From NCBI GenBank assembly GCA_001986395.2, contig MQVO02000023.1, forward strand, positions 186,001 to 250,000: a stretch of DNA of 64,000 bases, given 5' to 3'. The notes below the pieces were generated by a model. The model was not told the DNA's origin and did no database searches. It saw only the letters and a list, made by a program, of their open reading frames with translations. The DNA comes from Irpex lacteus (Eukaryota > Basidiomycota > Agaricomycetes > Polyporales > Irpicaceae). Each line of letters starts with the position of its first letter. Position 1 is the first letter of the stretch. This document shows positions 13,018 to 24,349 of the stretch, piece after piece. The translations under genes and the position numbers were made by a program.

Positions 13018-13212
13018 TCCTCATCATTTTCTTTGCTCTTCATATGAACAAAGTCTGAATGATTCATGAAACTCACTGGATATATAGGTAGAATGATGTG
13101 TGAGACCTTGGCCATTGACTCCCAGAGAACAGGCTGCATAAGGACTAACAGTTTTGATGAGATCTCCTGAACTTCCTTTGAACAAGAAGGAATAAGTATC
13201 TTCGTGATCTGG

Positions 13213-13746
13213 TGTCACGACTTGGACAATTTTTCCTTTTATTTTTGATTATTTTTCCGATTTTGCTCCCAATTCCTACGTCATTTCTGTACCTGTTCTG
13301 AAAGACCAGTCACGTGACCCTAAGACATAGTTATGTAATACTGTATAGTTCCATCCCACGTCCACATGATTTATAGAAAGCACTAGAACCTCGTAGAACA
13401 TTGCACCATATCGCGTCATCATTCCATTATTGCTTACTCATAGTGGCGTTAGGAGTACAGACCCAGTACCAGGGGTCCTCGTAGATACATATATAAGCCC
13501 CACTGGGCTCTGCCTGGAAACCTCAGTTTCGACCTCTTGGTCTCTAGGTATGAGTTCCACTTTGTACTGTCGATAATAACTAATTTGGTCTCTAGTCATA
13601 ACTCTATCGCTAGTCCCTTGACGTTGGTGCTTACACACACTCCACTTGTCTCTGCGAGGGTCCTGTTTAGTTACTAAGATACTTTTGTTACGCGACCTCG
13701 TTACTCTCGACTTCGAGCGAGCTCTAGCCTGGTCATTGTCGTGACA
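13213..13746 (+). mobile_element. Solo LTR
   Basis: The 534-base unit starts TGTCACGAC and ends GTCGTGACA, a perfect 9-bp terminal inverted repeat of TG..CA type. It is flanked by TCTGG on the left and TCCGG on the right, a 4/5 match to a 5-base target duplication. An internal ATATATAAG near 13490 could be its TATA box. No internal domain is adjacent, so it is a solo LTR left by LTR-LTR recombination. Confidence 0.75.
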
Positions 13747-14181
13747 TCCGGTGACTAGGCACTTTGGTTAAGCACTTAGTGCTTGTCTTGTATGGAATTT
13801 TTCGATTATTTTGTATTTTGTAGTTAACTCTTGACACAAATGAACTTCATGTTCGCCTCATGTCTTCTGTATTAAGTAGCTGTATCACAATGAGAATGCT
13901 ATCTTCTTTCTGCACCATTTAGTCTTCGCTGGAGCTTCGCTCGCAAAGGCATTGCAAGAGACGATCTATTCAAACTTTATCTCATCAATGTAGTTATATA
14001 CGCAAGCAGCAATCTACTGTCTAAAGAGGCAGTCATACTCTTACTCACACCTCTAGTTCCTAGCGTTCACCGGACCACTCCCAGTCGATTCTCTCATATC
14101 TGAGACTGAGATCGCTCGCGTTGAGCATTACAGACTCTATTCCTGTCGTTGCATTATCAAGAGATCTTAGAAAATCTACGC

Positions 14182-14228
14182 CTACTTGTGGGAGTGAAGC
14201 CATCAAGTAGCAGATAACGATTCCTGAG
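14182..14228 (+). mobile_element. Isolated B-type terminus of the ACGATTCCTGAG element family
   Basis: CTACTTGTGGGAGTG followed 20 bases later by ACGATTCCTGAG matches the inner (B) ends of the paired elements and the end at 24350. No matching A end was found before 16171, so this copy is truncated or rearranged. Confidence 0.55.
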
Positions 14229-17131
14229 CATTTTCAAGTGTTGTCGTGACTAACTGCAAAGAACCTAGAAATAAGAGAGCTGAAATAATCAACCCTCACA
14301 ACTAATGGGAGAAGTGGAAAATAGGCACTGACAGTCTGTCCTGAGGGTCGCTGGACTTGTCGTTGGTCGAGCTAGCTTAGTTGTTCAAGTGAGGGAATGG
14401 AATGACTACAGCAATACCCGAGAATGGATATGAAGAGGAGTTTAGCTAGAAGTAAGGCTAGAAGGTTGTGAGTAAAATAAAACAAGTGCCGGAGACTGCT
14501 GGATACAATGCTGCTGACTACAGAGATGGCAAAGAGAGAGAGAAACACAGCAGCAGGCAGGAGATGAAGAAATCAGACAAGGAATCAGAGACACAGTCGG
14601 GAACACAGAATGCACACTAGAGACAGAGACAGAGACAGAGAAATGGATCACGCTACTTACAGACAGTGAGGAAGGTGACTCAGACAGCTCACAAACGTCC
14701 AATGTTGATGGCGAAAGAGTCTATGATATCACAGTCTGCACCAGAGTGTAGAGCAGAAACTTGACAGAACTGGGCTTGGTGACAACCAGGGCTAATGAGT
14801 TCCACAATACCTATGTTGTGGAGGCTCACTCTAGTTGGCTGCTCAGGAGGTTGCTCAAACACCTGTCTGTTGTTGACAGGGGAGCCTTAGGCTGGCTGAC
14901 TTACTGAGGGCTGGATACTTCCAAAATCTGGGGTGTTCCCTCCCTCCGTTGGCTTGTTCTGCCGCCTTTTATACCTTTCCTAAACTGATGGGTTGCTACT
15001 TCGCCTACATGATACTACTCTACTTCATGAACGGTTGGGGCAAATAGAATCTGAACATCTAAACGTAAGTATAGTGGTACGTGAACGTGTGGGTGACGGG
15101 ATTCTCAACAGTTTAGGACCAGCTTCCTTTCTCTTTGCATGAGGCTGTGTTTCCCCAACATGTTGAAGACCACCTGCCCTTCCCCAATACTTTTGAACTC
15201 AATCTGTCGGGGAGAGAGACTGTTCTTGACAAGAAAGCAGAACTTGTTTACTCGGCCTATTGCTTAGATGTGCCTGAGAACCTGTTCCTATGTTAAATGA
15301 GTCATTTGGCCTTGTTTTTATGATAAAAGACTTTTATTCTGGGCTTCCCTGGGCGAGGGCTTAGAATGCTGCTAGTCTTTGTCAAGTGAGCTGCCCAATT
15401 CTGGTGTCAAACACTTTTGACGCGCGATAGCGTACAAAAACATTTCCTACAACAATACATATGAATTAATGATAAAATGTGGAACCAGATACAGGTTGGA
15501 GTATTATTTGATGTTTCATGAAACTTTGAGAAATTTCATTAGTATCACTGTCATGTAAGAAAAAGTACAACATGATTTGTTCAATATACAACAGTGCACC
15601 TTGGCAATTTCTTGTAATAGCCACCATACTGGCAATGTATAGCAGCATGTTTTCTAGTCATCTGGGTTATACTCCATAGTATCCTATATGATGCTTAGGA
15701 TAGTTTTATAGATTCAAATTATGAATAATATCAGCTGGATATCTTTTTCACAACTCTAACCATAGATTCTGTAAATTTTGATCCAGAATCCTGGCAAGGA
15801 ATGAATTCAAAATATGTGTGCATTTTATTATGTTATTGTGTTTCAAAACAGATATTCTATATCTCACTCATATTTTCATGAATTATGAAGGCTATTCAAA
15901 TACTATGCATAGAGTGGATGAGGTTGTGACAGGTGATAGAAGTCACTATAGTGAATAAGCGAATAAGGCATTAAGAATTTGTGACACCATCAGGGTAGTA
16001 AATAGTAAGTCTACTCCGCAGAGAACAAAACAAATTGAGGAATATGGAAAATATATTTGTTCCTGCTGTCACAAGACACAAGCAGATGGTCATTGTGCAA
16101 CGTGTGGCAGCAGTGCTTGAGCAAAGCGGATAGCACAGATGTAACGTGTAACCATACACTCTGCACATTCACGATTCCTGAGGTACGAAGAAGAATCATT
16201 TCAGTGCGACCTAGCACTTTGGACAACTGCAACATGTAACGCGAGTGGCTCCTCAGTATCTAATTCTGCCAATACAGTGAGTAACAAATTTATTAGCTTT
16301 TGCTTGTAGTTGGGCGCTTTTTTGATGTCAAACAGTTTTCGATTTTTGCAGGAGCCATCACACATTCAATCCACACAAAATGTATATCAGATTGTAGCCC
16401 TAGAGAAGACCTTTCCAACTGTCCAACTTTCATCCCAAAAGGTGGAGATTTGAGGAAGTTATGAACTGGATGGCTTTGGATGACGACCTGAGATTTCAAA
16501 CTCCGCTTCAAAGTGTTATAGGCACTTTGTAAGCATCTCAAGCACGTGGTATTACATACTGTACATGTATTTGAAGTAAGCCCATACTATAAGACATAGT
16601 ATTGGACATGGTGTCATGCGTGGCATGATTCCTGGCATGATTCCTTGAAAGGCGAGGATGACATATGAATTCAAAATTAGCCCACTGGCTATATACTTAA
16701 TACTCCAAACATGTCAGCAGGTATGTAGGTGGCCAAGAATTGATGAGATCAATAGAATAGTTCTAGTTAAACTACGGTTTGATACAAGTTCATGGAGAGA
16801 AACTGAAAATATGACCAAACCAGTTTAGAACAAGTGATAGGCTTTGATTACAATGATCAGAGCCATATATCCTGGTTTGATAGAGTATACCAATAAGCTG
16901 GAAAAGAAATTGTGATGATATGTTTGGTAGAAAACAAGATATGACTTTTTTTCCCTTTTCCTCCTGATCAAATACGTGTATAATTCGAGGTTGGTACCTA
17001 TTTATGGCTTCATATATGTAAATCATGAACACCTTAGTATATCAGAGGGCATGACGTAATATATTCTGATTTTTCCGAATTTTATTGATCCACTTTCAGC
17101 CTTGAAAGAAAGACACAAAAAGTGGCACCCC

Positions 17132-17151
17132 CAGGATTGGAACCGGTGACC
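17132..17151 (-). other. tRNA-like B-box module (left copy)
   Basis: The minus strand reads GGTCACCGGTTCCAATCCTG, with the B-box-like core GGTTCCAATCC. The same module is at 21175 in the right copy. Confidence 0.5.
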
Positions 17152-17667
17152 TTTGGATTTCCATACTTGAAATATAGTAAATATGCACAAATAGAGCCCG
17201 GTCAGTGCCATTACGAGTTCTGTCGAGCAGGCGCCGTCTGGACAGCGCCTCTTCTATGGAGCTCATAATGAGCTGTACATCAGCACATTCATAACCTATG
17301 ATATGAAAATATTTAAATACATGAAAATATATTTGAAAATGAGTGTTGGGGAAGCTTTCTAATGTAAGAATGAGTGCTGGGAGGCTCTTTAGAGTATGTA
17401 AGGATGGGTAAGACTTACTTACTAGACTTTGTATAGGTTCTATACTGGTAAGTAGAGGAATTTAATAACATAACTGGTAAGTGCTTTATGGGTAAGTAGA
17501 TGTGTTTACCGTGTAAATATGAGTATATACGAGATGAACAGGAGTAACAACACGGTAAGTAAGTTTGCTTACTTCAGTAACAACAGTAACAAACTTTATA
17601 CTTACTCAGTTGAAAAATTGAAAAATTCCATCAGTTCAGAGAACATCAAGAGTAGGTGTTACTAAAT

Positions 17668-18155
17668 TAGTGTTGCTCATGGCGCAGCCCAGCTCAGCAC
17701 GGTTCAGCTTTGATGGCTTTTGATGAGAAGTGATGGACCGAGCCACGCCGAGCCGCCAAGTTACGGCTCAGTTCAAACGGCTACAGCTCAGCCAGTTATG
17801 AGCCATCAATACGGGCGCCTCGTACCCACGTTCTGTGGGCCGATACTAACCTTGCCTCTTTGGCTACCTACACTTCACAATTCTGCTAGATTAACCTCAA
17901 AGAATATGTCTGTGAGTATTTCAGACTCACTTTAATTGCATTCTGACTGATTTTATTCAAATATATAAGAGATTGGTATATTCGTCCATTGCCAGGATGG
18001 ATCACCGGCTTGAGCCGTCATAGCCGGTTTATGAGCCGTGAGCCGTGGCAAGCTGAACCAGCCAGAGCCAATGATTTATGGCTCGGCTTAGCTCCGCTCC
18101 AAAATGGTTCAGCTACGCGGCTCGTGGCTAAGGAGCTGAACTGTGAGCAACACTA
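17668..18155. mobile_element. hAT-type MITE with target duplication
   Basis: Terminal inverted repeats TAGTGTTGCTCA and TGAGCAACACTA (12 bp, perfect) bound 488 bases of GC-richer DNA full of AGCCG/CGGCT motifs. They are flanked by TACTAAAT and TACTAAAC, an 8-base target duplication with one mismatch. The right copy of the host element retains the empty site, with a single TACTAAAT. An 8-bp duplication and a TAGNGTTG-like tip are hallmarks of the hAT superfamily. No transposase is present. Confidence 0.85.
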
Positions 18156-19451
18156 TACTAAACTGCCTAAAGGAGTAACACAGCATGTTGTTTACGTTTA
18201 TGGGCGCTTATTTTGACAATTGACTCGTTTTTGATGCAGATCACATGACATCAACATATTTTGATGTAAAATGGATATATATGTCATCTGGACCGGATTC
18301 TCACCAGGATTCTGAATCTGAGCTCAGAATTTTAATAGGCAGAGTATTTCAAAAGATATGGAGGAAGTACTCACAAAAGTTGAAAGTTTGAATGCTTTCA
18401 GTAATATCTGGAGCGATTTAAAAACTGTTACAGTGGTAATAAATGTTACTTACTGCAATAAAAAAAGTAAGAAAAGTTTGCTCCCTCAAATTTTCAATTT
18501 CAATATCTTTGGTAAAACACTATAATAACTATGTCAATGTGTTTATTAAAGTTACTTGATTGTGTAACTAGAGTAACAAACTTTGACTTGCTACAAATAA
18601 AAAACACTCCCATCTTTATAGTTTTCCATTGCTTCATTGACTGTTAAAGCTAGTAAACATTATTAAATTGCCTAAAAAGGCAATTCTCTCATTTCTCATT
18701 TTTTGAGTGCTGATTTTGATATGTTGCTTCCTTTAAATAACATAACATGACATCAATGTATTTTGATGTTAAAATTAATCCATGCTTAGCTGGGATTGTA
18801 TTTTAACTAGAATTCTGAATATGATTTCAAAATTTCAATATCTTCTGTCATTTAAAAGATATGGAGAAAATATTAGTGCTGTTGTACAGGTTAAATAATC
18901 TTTGCACTTTAGTTTGTATCACAAAGTAACATAAGTATGAGTTGGACTTTGTTCTGTTCAAAATATTGCTTTGTCAAATCAAATACCTTCTACAGCAACA
19001 AAAAAGATTTTGTAGTGTCACTAATTTCTAATGTTGATGTGTTACATTTTTATTTAGATTCCATGTGTATCATTTCAAAAGAGTGTTACTAAATGTTCAT
19101 TTGATAAATAACAACTCATATGATCATCATAACTTATTATATATATTGGTATATCTCAATAGCCTCAGGAATCGTGATCTGCCGCTTGCCGGCCTTGCTA
19201 ACCACAAGTATTAGTACAGTATCTTTATTCTCAACCATTTCATTTCAATTGGATTGATTAGATTTTTTCCTAGTACCATTTTGAGATGTAAATCTAATAA
19301 CATCAAACACAAAAGCTTGACAGGAAATACCTTCATTTCCACTTACTTTTGATTTTATTTGAATTGATTGGCATGGAAGACAATTGATGACATCAAATAC
19401 ACTAGGACAATGATAAAGCAATGCAATGAAAAGCTTGACAGAGACTGTCAT

Positions 19452-19587
19452 AGTAATACTTACTCTCATTGCAGTTGTATTCCTACTTTAGTCGAGTCTT
19501 TCATTGTACTCTAGATATATCAAAAGTTATGAATCAATAAACATATACTGACTTAAGTAGTATTTTTAGTAGTAGTCTAAGTATCTA
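19452..19587. repeat. About 136-bp repeat, copy 1
   Basis: It is nearly identical to 26224-26359 in direct orientation. Similarity stops at the B end of the right element, so copy 2 behaves as an uninterrupted version of the insertion site. Confidence 0.8.
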
Positions 19588-21061
19588 CTTGTGGTTAGCA
19601 AGGCCGGCAAGCGGCAGATCACGATTCCTGAGGCTACTGAGATGTACCAATATACATAATAAGTTATGATGATCATATGAGTTGTTATTTATTGAAAGGA
19701 CATTTAATAACACTATTTTAAAATAATACACACTTGATCTAAATAAAAACGTAATACATTAACATTAGAAATTAGTCACATTACAAAATCATTTTTGTTG
19801 CTGTGGAAGGCATTTGATTTGACAAAGCAATATTTTGAATGGACCAAAGTTCAACTCATACTTATGTTACTCTGTGATACAAAGCAAAGTTCAAAGATTA
19901 TTCAACCCGTACAATAGCACTAATATTTTCTCTATATTTTGAGCCAGAGAAGATATTGAAATTTTAAGATTGTATTCAGGATCCTAGTTAAAATACAATC
20001 CCGGCAAGGTATCTATTAATTTTGCCATAGAAATACATTGATGTCATGTTATGTTATTCAAAAGAAGCAAAATGTGAAAATGAGCGCTCAAAAAGAATAA
20101 GAAATGAGGAAATTACCTTTTTAGACAATTTAATAATGTCTATCAGTTATAACAATCATTGAAGCAGTAGAAAACTATAAATGTGGAAGTGTTTTTTATT
20201 TCCAGCAAGTGAAAGTTTGTTACTCTAGTTACACAATTAAATCACTTTAATCAATACGTTGACACAATTATTACAGTGTTTTATTTATTAAAATTTTTGA
20301 ATTTTGAAATTTGAGTAAAGCAAACTTTTCTTACTTTTTTTTATTGCAGTAAGTAACATTTATTACCGCTGTAACGGCTTTTAAAATACTCCAGATATTA
20401 CTGAAAGCATTCAAACTTTCAACTTTTGTGAATACTTCCTTCATATCCTTTGAAATACTCAGCCTATCAAAATTCTGAGCGCAGATTCAGAATCCTGGGG
20501 AAAATCCGGTCCAGATGACATATATATCCATTTTACATCAAAATATACTGATGTCATGTGATCTGCATCAAAAACGAGTCAATTGTCACAATACGCGCCC
20601 ATAAACGTAAGCAACATGCTGTGTTACTCCTTTAGGCAATTTAGTAACATCTATCAAACCTACTCTTGATGTTCTCTGCACTGATGCAATTTTTCAATTT
20701 TTCAACTATCAGTAAGTATAAAGTTTGTTACTATTGTTACTGAAGTAAGTAAACTTACTTACTGCTTTATTACCCCTATTCATCTCATATATACTCATAT
20801 TTACACAGTAAACACATCTACTTACCCATCAATTACTTACCAGTTATGTTATCAAATTTCTCTACTTACCGGCATACAACCTATACAAAGTATAGTAAGT
20901 AAGTCTTACCCATCATTACATACTCTAATGAGCCTCCTAGCACTCATTCTTACACTAGAAAGCCCCCCAACATCCATTTTCAAATATATTTTCATGTATT
21001 TAAATATTTTTATATCATAGGTTATAAATATGCTGACACATTGCTAATGATGCCATTTTGA

Positions 21062-21091
21062 AAACTGGTGCTGTCCGGACAGCGCCAGTTT
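21062..21091. repeat. 30-bp palindrome with one mismatch
   Basis: AAACTGGTGCTGTCC pairs with the following 15 bases, with a single mismatch at 21069/21084. A related GCGCC inverted repeat is in the left copy near 17226. Confidence 0.8.
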
Positions 21092-21174
21092 CCAAATTCT
21101 CGTGATATCCTCTTAGTAGGTGGGCCGGGCTCTATTTGTGCATGTTTACTATGTTTCAAGTATGGAAATCCAAA

Positions 21175-21194
21175 GGTCACCGGTTCCAATCCTG
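21175..21194 (+). other. tRNA-like B-box module (right copy)
   Basis: GGTCACCGGTTCCAATCCTG carries a B-box-like core and is followed by GTGCCACTTTTT, which resembles a Pol III terminator. No full tRNA fold was found. Confidence 0.5.
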
Positions 21195-21547
21195 TACGTG
21201 CCACTTTTTGCATCTTTCTTTCAAGGCTGAAAGTGCAGCAATAAAATTCGGAAAAATCAGAATATATTACGTCATACCGTCCGATATACTATGATACTCA
21301 TGAGTTATTTTTATAAGGCCATAAACAGGTAAAAACTTCGAATCATACACATATTTGGTCAGGAGTAAGAGGGAAAAAAGTCATATCTTGTTTGCTACTA
21401 AACATATCATCACAATTTCTTTTCCAGCTTATTTGTACACTACATAGGGCCAGGATATATGGCTCTGATCATTGTAATCAAAGCCTATTACTTGTTCTAA
21501 ACTGGTTTGGTCATATTTTCAGTTCCTCTCCATGTACTTGTATCAAA

Positions 21548-21678
21548 TGTAAACTAGTTCAGACTCCGCCGCTGTAACCATTACGCCAAAAGGCAGTTTA
21601 ACTGAGAAGTTACATTCTCAGCCAACGCGGAGTATATATGCACTATCAGGCGCCGTGCTAACCCTCTGCCAGGGTTAC
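21548..21678. mobile_element. 131-bp insertion with ATCAAA target duplication
   Basis: The inserted DNA begins TGTAAAC and ends GGTTAC, with ATCAAA on both sides. The left element copy has a single ATCAAA at the matching place and no insertion. The minus strand contains TGGCGTAATGGTTA, which resembles a Pol III A box, so it could be a small SINE-like or MITE-like element. Confidence 0.7.
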
Positions 21679-22290
21679 ATCAAACTGTAATTTAACCAGA
21701 ACTGTTCTATTGATCTCATCAATTCTTGGCCACCTACATAGCTGCTGACATGTTTAGAGCATTAGGTATATAGCCAGTGGGCTAATTTTGAATTCATATA
21801 TCATCCTCGTCTTTCAAGGAATCATGCCAGGAATCATGCCATGCATCATGCCACGCATGACACCATGTCCAATACTACGTCTTATAGTATGGACTTACTT
21901 CAAATACATGTACAGTATGTAATACTACATGCTTCAGCTGCTTACAAAGTGCCTATAACACTTTGAAGCGGAGTTTGAAATCTCAGGTCGTCATCCAAAG
22001 CCATCCAGTTCATAACTTCCTCAAATCTCCACCTTTTGATATGAAAGTTGGATCATTCGAAAGGTCTTCTCAAGGGCTATAATTTGATGTGATTGAATGT
22101 GTGCTGGCTTCTCCAAAAATCGAAAACTGTTTGACATTAAAAAGCGCCCAACTACATGCAAATGCTAATGAATTTGTTACCCACTGTATTGGCAGAATTA
22201 GACGCTGAGGGACCACTCGCGTTACATCTCGCAGTTGTCCAAAGTGCTAGCTTGCACTGGAACGATTCTTCTTCGTACCTCAGGAATCGT

Positions 22291-22922
22291 AAACTAGGCC
22301 TGATGTTGCTTATTGCACCGGGCAACTGGCACGTTACTTGTCTGACCCTAGTAAGGAACACTTTGCTGCAGCTAAACAGTGTTATCTACACTTAAAGGGA
22401 GCATGCGACTACTGGCTTGTTCTAGGAAACCAGGCCAACTCTATTTCAACTTCACTGGTCGGATTTGCCGATTCTGACAGCATGACTACATACGGCAATA
22501 AACCTATAAAGGGCTACGCATTCACATACAATGACTCGCTTATCTCATGGTCAAGTAAGCGAGGCTCACTTGTAACTCTATTGGTCACGGAAGCCGAACT
22601 CTATGCGCTCGCGCATGCGTCAACAGAAGCTATATATCTCAAGAGTCTGATTGACGAACTTACCAACTCTACTATGGACCCTGTCAAAATGTTCACTGAC
22701 AGTGCGTCCACTATCGCGATTGTTCGTTCACCTGAGGAACAACATTCGCAACGTACTAAACACTTCAACATCCGAAAGAACTTCATCAGCGATCGCGTCA
22801 ACAAAGGATATATCACTATACATCATATACCTTCGAACGATCAACACGCTGATACTCTTACTAAAGCACTTCCACTAGAGAAACTCAAGCACTTCAATGA
22901 ACTACTTCATATTCATGCTTGA
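22291..22922 (+). pseudogene. Ty1/copia Pol fragment (end of RT plus RNase H)
   Basis: The frame opens at TRPDVAYCTGQLARYL, the conserved copia segment just before RNase H, and continues to a stop at 22920. RNase H acidic positions are present: D in VGFADSD, E in VTEAELYAL and D in MFTDSAS, followed by the C-terminal TKHFNIR and HADTLTKALP motifs. Everything upstream (gag, protease, integrase and most of RT) is missing; the fragment starts exactly at the A end of the adjacent non-coding element. It is the 3' tip of a copia element cut by insertion or rearrangement. Confidence 0.9.
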
Positions 22923-23110
22923 AGGGGAGTGTTCAACTGAATCAGAGTTAGTAATCTAGGCGCCCGTTTAGGCGCACACGTACTTGTCTTATATACTCAA
23001 CTTTTGTACTTAATCCTACTATCGCACTCTGATCCCCAACTCTCACTTGAGTGACTGAGTGCTTTCCCTGCCAACTGACCTAGCTCATCGTACTCTACAG
23101 CTAGCTCGCA
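22923..23110 (+). mobile_element. 3' LTR of the copia fragment, right end unresolved
   Basis: A polypurine tract GAAGGGGAG directly after the RNase H stop precedes TGTTCAACTG at 22930, the expected start of a copia 3' LTR. A TATATA lies at about 22992. I could not find a matching CA end or target duplication, so the right boundary is a guess. Confidence 0.55.
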
Positions 23111-23800
23111 CCTCTTTCAGACCTTGCTTGCTCCTTTTTGAAATAAGGCACAGAAGTTAGGATTTTGCTTCAAGCTCTCAAAGACAAAGATGTATTGGTT
23201 GACACAGACAACTACGTCACTCACATCCAAGGCTTCTCTCTCCATTGCACCTACCAATGTATACTCCCTTGCCAAATCGTCTATCGCAGACTCCAGTGAG
23301 TTGTCTACAATATCAAATATAGTTGGCGACACCTCCATATCTATATTATATAATATGCTGCCGCAGATGATCAAGGCACCAACATCTTGCACCACTACTG
23401 GACTTGTCGAAGATTTGGCTGGTACTTAGGCCTCATTCCGTATCGCTTGTCTTGTCGTCGAGTCCTTGTTGCATCACAGTTCAAGCCAGTCAAGAGACGC
23501 AATGACTTCCCTGTGTCCACCTCGATGAAGCACTGCACATGTCGCCTTGATAGAGCAAGTAGATCATTAGGAGTGGAAGAACACCTGCAATAGCTGGCTG
23601 GTGTTTGAGCGATCATTGGGATTTGTAGTGGGCACGACTAATGAATTCAAGCTCTCCTGTACAAATCGACCCGCTGAGGTGAGGTGAGGTGGTGGTTGGA
23701 CCGTGGTCAAAAATATCTCAAGCCTCCTCAAATTCAAGATGTCGCAACGTTCGGTGACACATGAAGGTTGTGGTGGATTCATTTCCAGCCCACATGAAGA

Positions 23801-24340
23801 GGAAATGGATGGTCGCTTGAACAGAAGCTCCCAGATAGTGGTAGGAATAGTTGGAATGAGCTTAGGAAAGGTGGTTCAAATGGTATTTTCATCGCTGTCA
23901 TTTGTCTGGCATGGTGGTGGTTGACTGTGATCAAAACAGGGCAGGATGAAAGAGAGATCATGACAGCTGTCCAAGATGCCAACCCAGTACTACTTATAGA
24001 CTATTGACATCTGGTCCGTTTACCGCTCCCTCGAGTTCTGTACATAGATGCGAGCCAACTTCCCTTGGATCACAATGAATCACATTCTTGGTGGGCGTAC
24101 TGATCTGTGGCAGCCGGCAGACATTAGTATTCAGCGTCCATTGAAGCATGCCATGCGACAAAGCGCTCACCAACATATCATCCGCAAAACCATGGACCAG
24201 TTAAGCTCGGTCGTAGAAGCCACACAAATCAAGTTTGATATACATATTGGCGTGGTCAGAAATATGCTCAGTTGAGTGGGTTGTAAATAGCTACAACACA
24301 ATCAATAAGGTGGATCTCGTTTCAAATGCACGTACCTGTG
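23801..24340 (+). pseudogene. DDE-type transposase remnant, frameshifted
   Basis: Two coding-like stretches in different frames. The first (about 23801-24005) contains WNELRKGGSNGIF and CLAWWW motifs, typical of agaricomycete transposon proteins. The second (24048-24275) contains LWQPADISIQRPLKHAMRQS, resembling the motif that follows the last catalytic acidic residue in pogo/jerky-like DDE transposases. A stop interrupts it, and WVVNSYNTINK continues in another frame. It is a broken fragment; the family assignment is by motif memory and should be checked. Confidence 0.5.
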
Positions 24341-24349
24341 TATCATCAA

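Larger units (their letters stand above)
16171..19210 (-). mobile_element. Non-coding element, left inverted copy
   Basis: The outer end begins ACGATTCCTGAGG exactly where similarity to the right copy (19586-22290) begins. The inner end runs through CTCAGGAATCGT into a further 35 bases ending CCACAAGTA, also shared with the right copy in inverse orientation. The arms match along essentially their whole length except for insertions: this copy carries a 488-base MITE at 17668-18155. No protein-coding capacity was found. It contains a tRNA-like B box (17132) and a GCGCC-rich inverted repeat (about 17226). The superfamily is undetermined; it could be a non-autonomous derivative of a DNA transposon or a Helitron-like element. 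Confidence 0.75.
19586..22290 (+). mobile_element. Non-coding element, right inverted copy
   Basis: The B end (TACTTGTGG, then ACGATTCCTGAG 34 bases on) lies inside a repeat whose uninterrupted copy is at 26224-26359. The A end (ACGATTC..CTCAGGAATCGT) abuts copia pol coding sequence at 22291. It is the mirror image of 16171-19210 with a 375-base spacer between them. It lacks the MITE of the left copy but has its own 131-base insertion at 21548-21678. A 30-bp palindrome (21062) and a B-box module (21175) lie inside. No coding capacity was seen. Confidence 0.75.

Noticed and set aside
14814..15454. Possible second solo LTR with TGTTGTGGA and TCCTACAACA ends
   Set aside because: The tips are only roughly complementary, flanking bases (ACCTA and ATACA) do not match, and no other LTR feature is visible.
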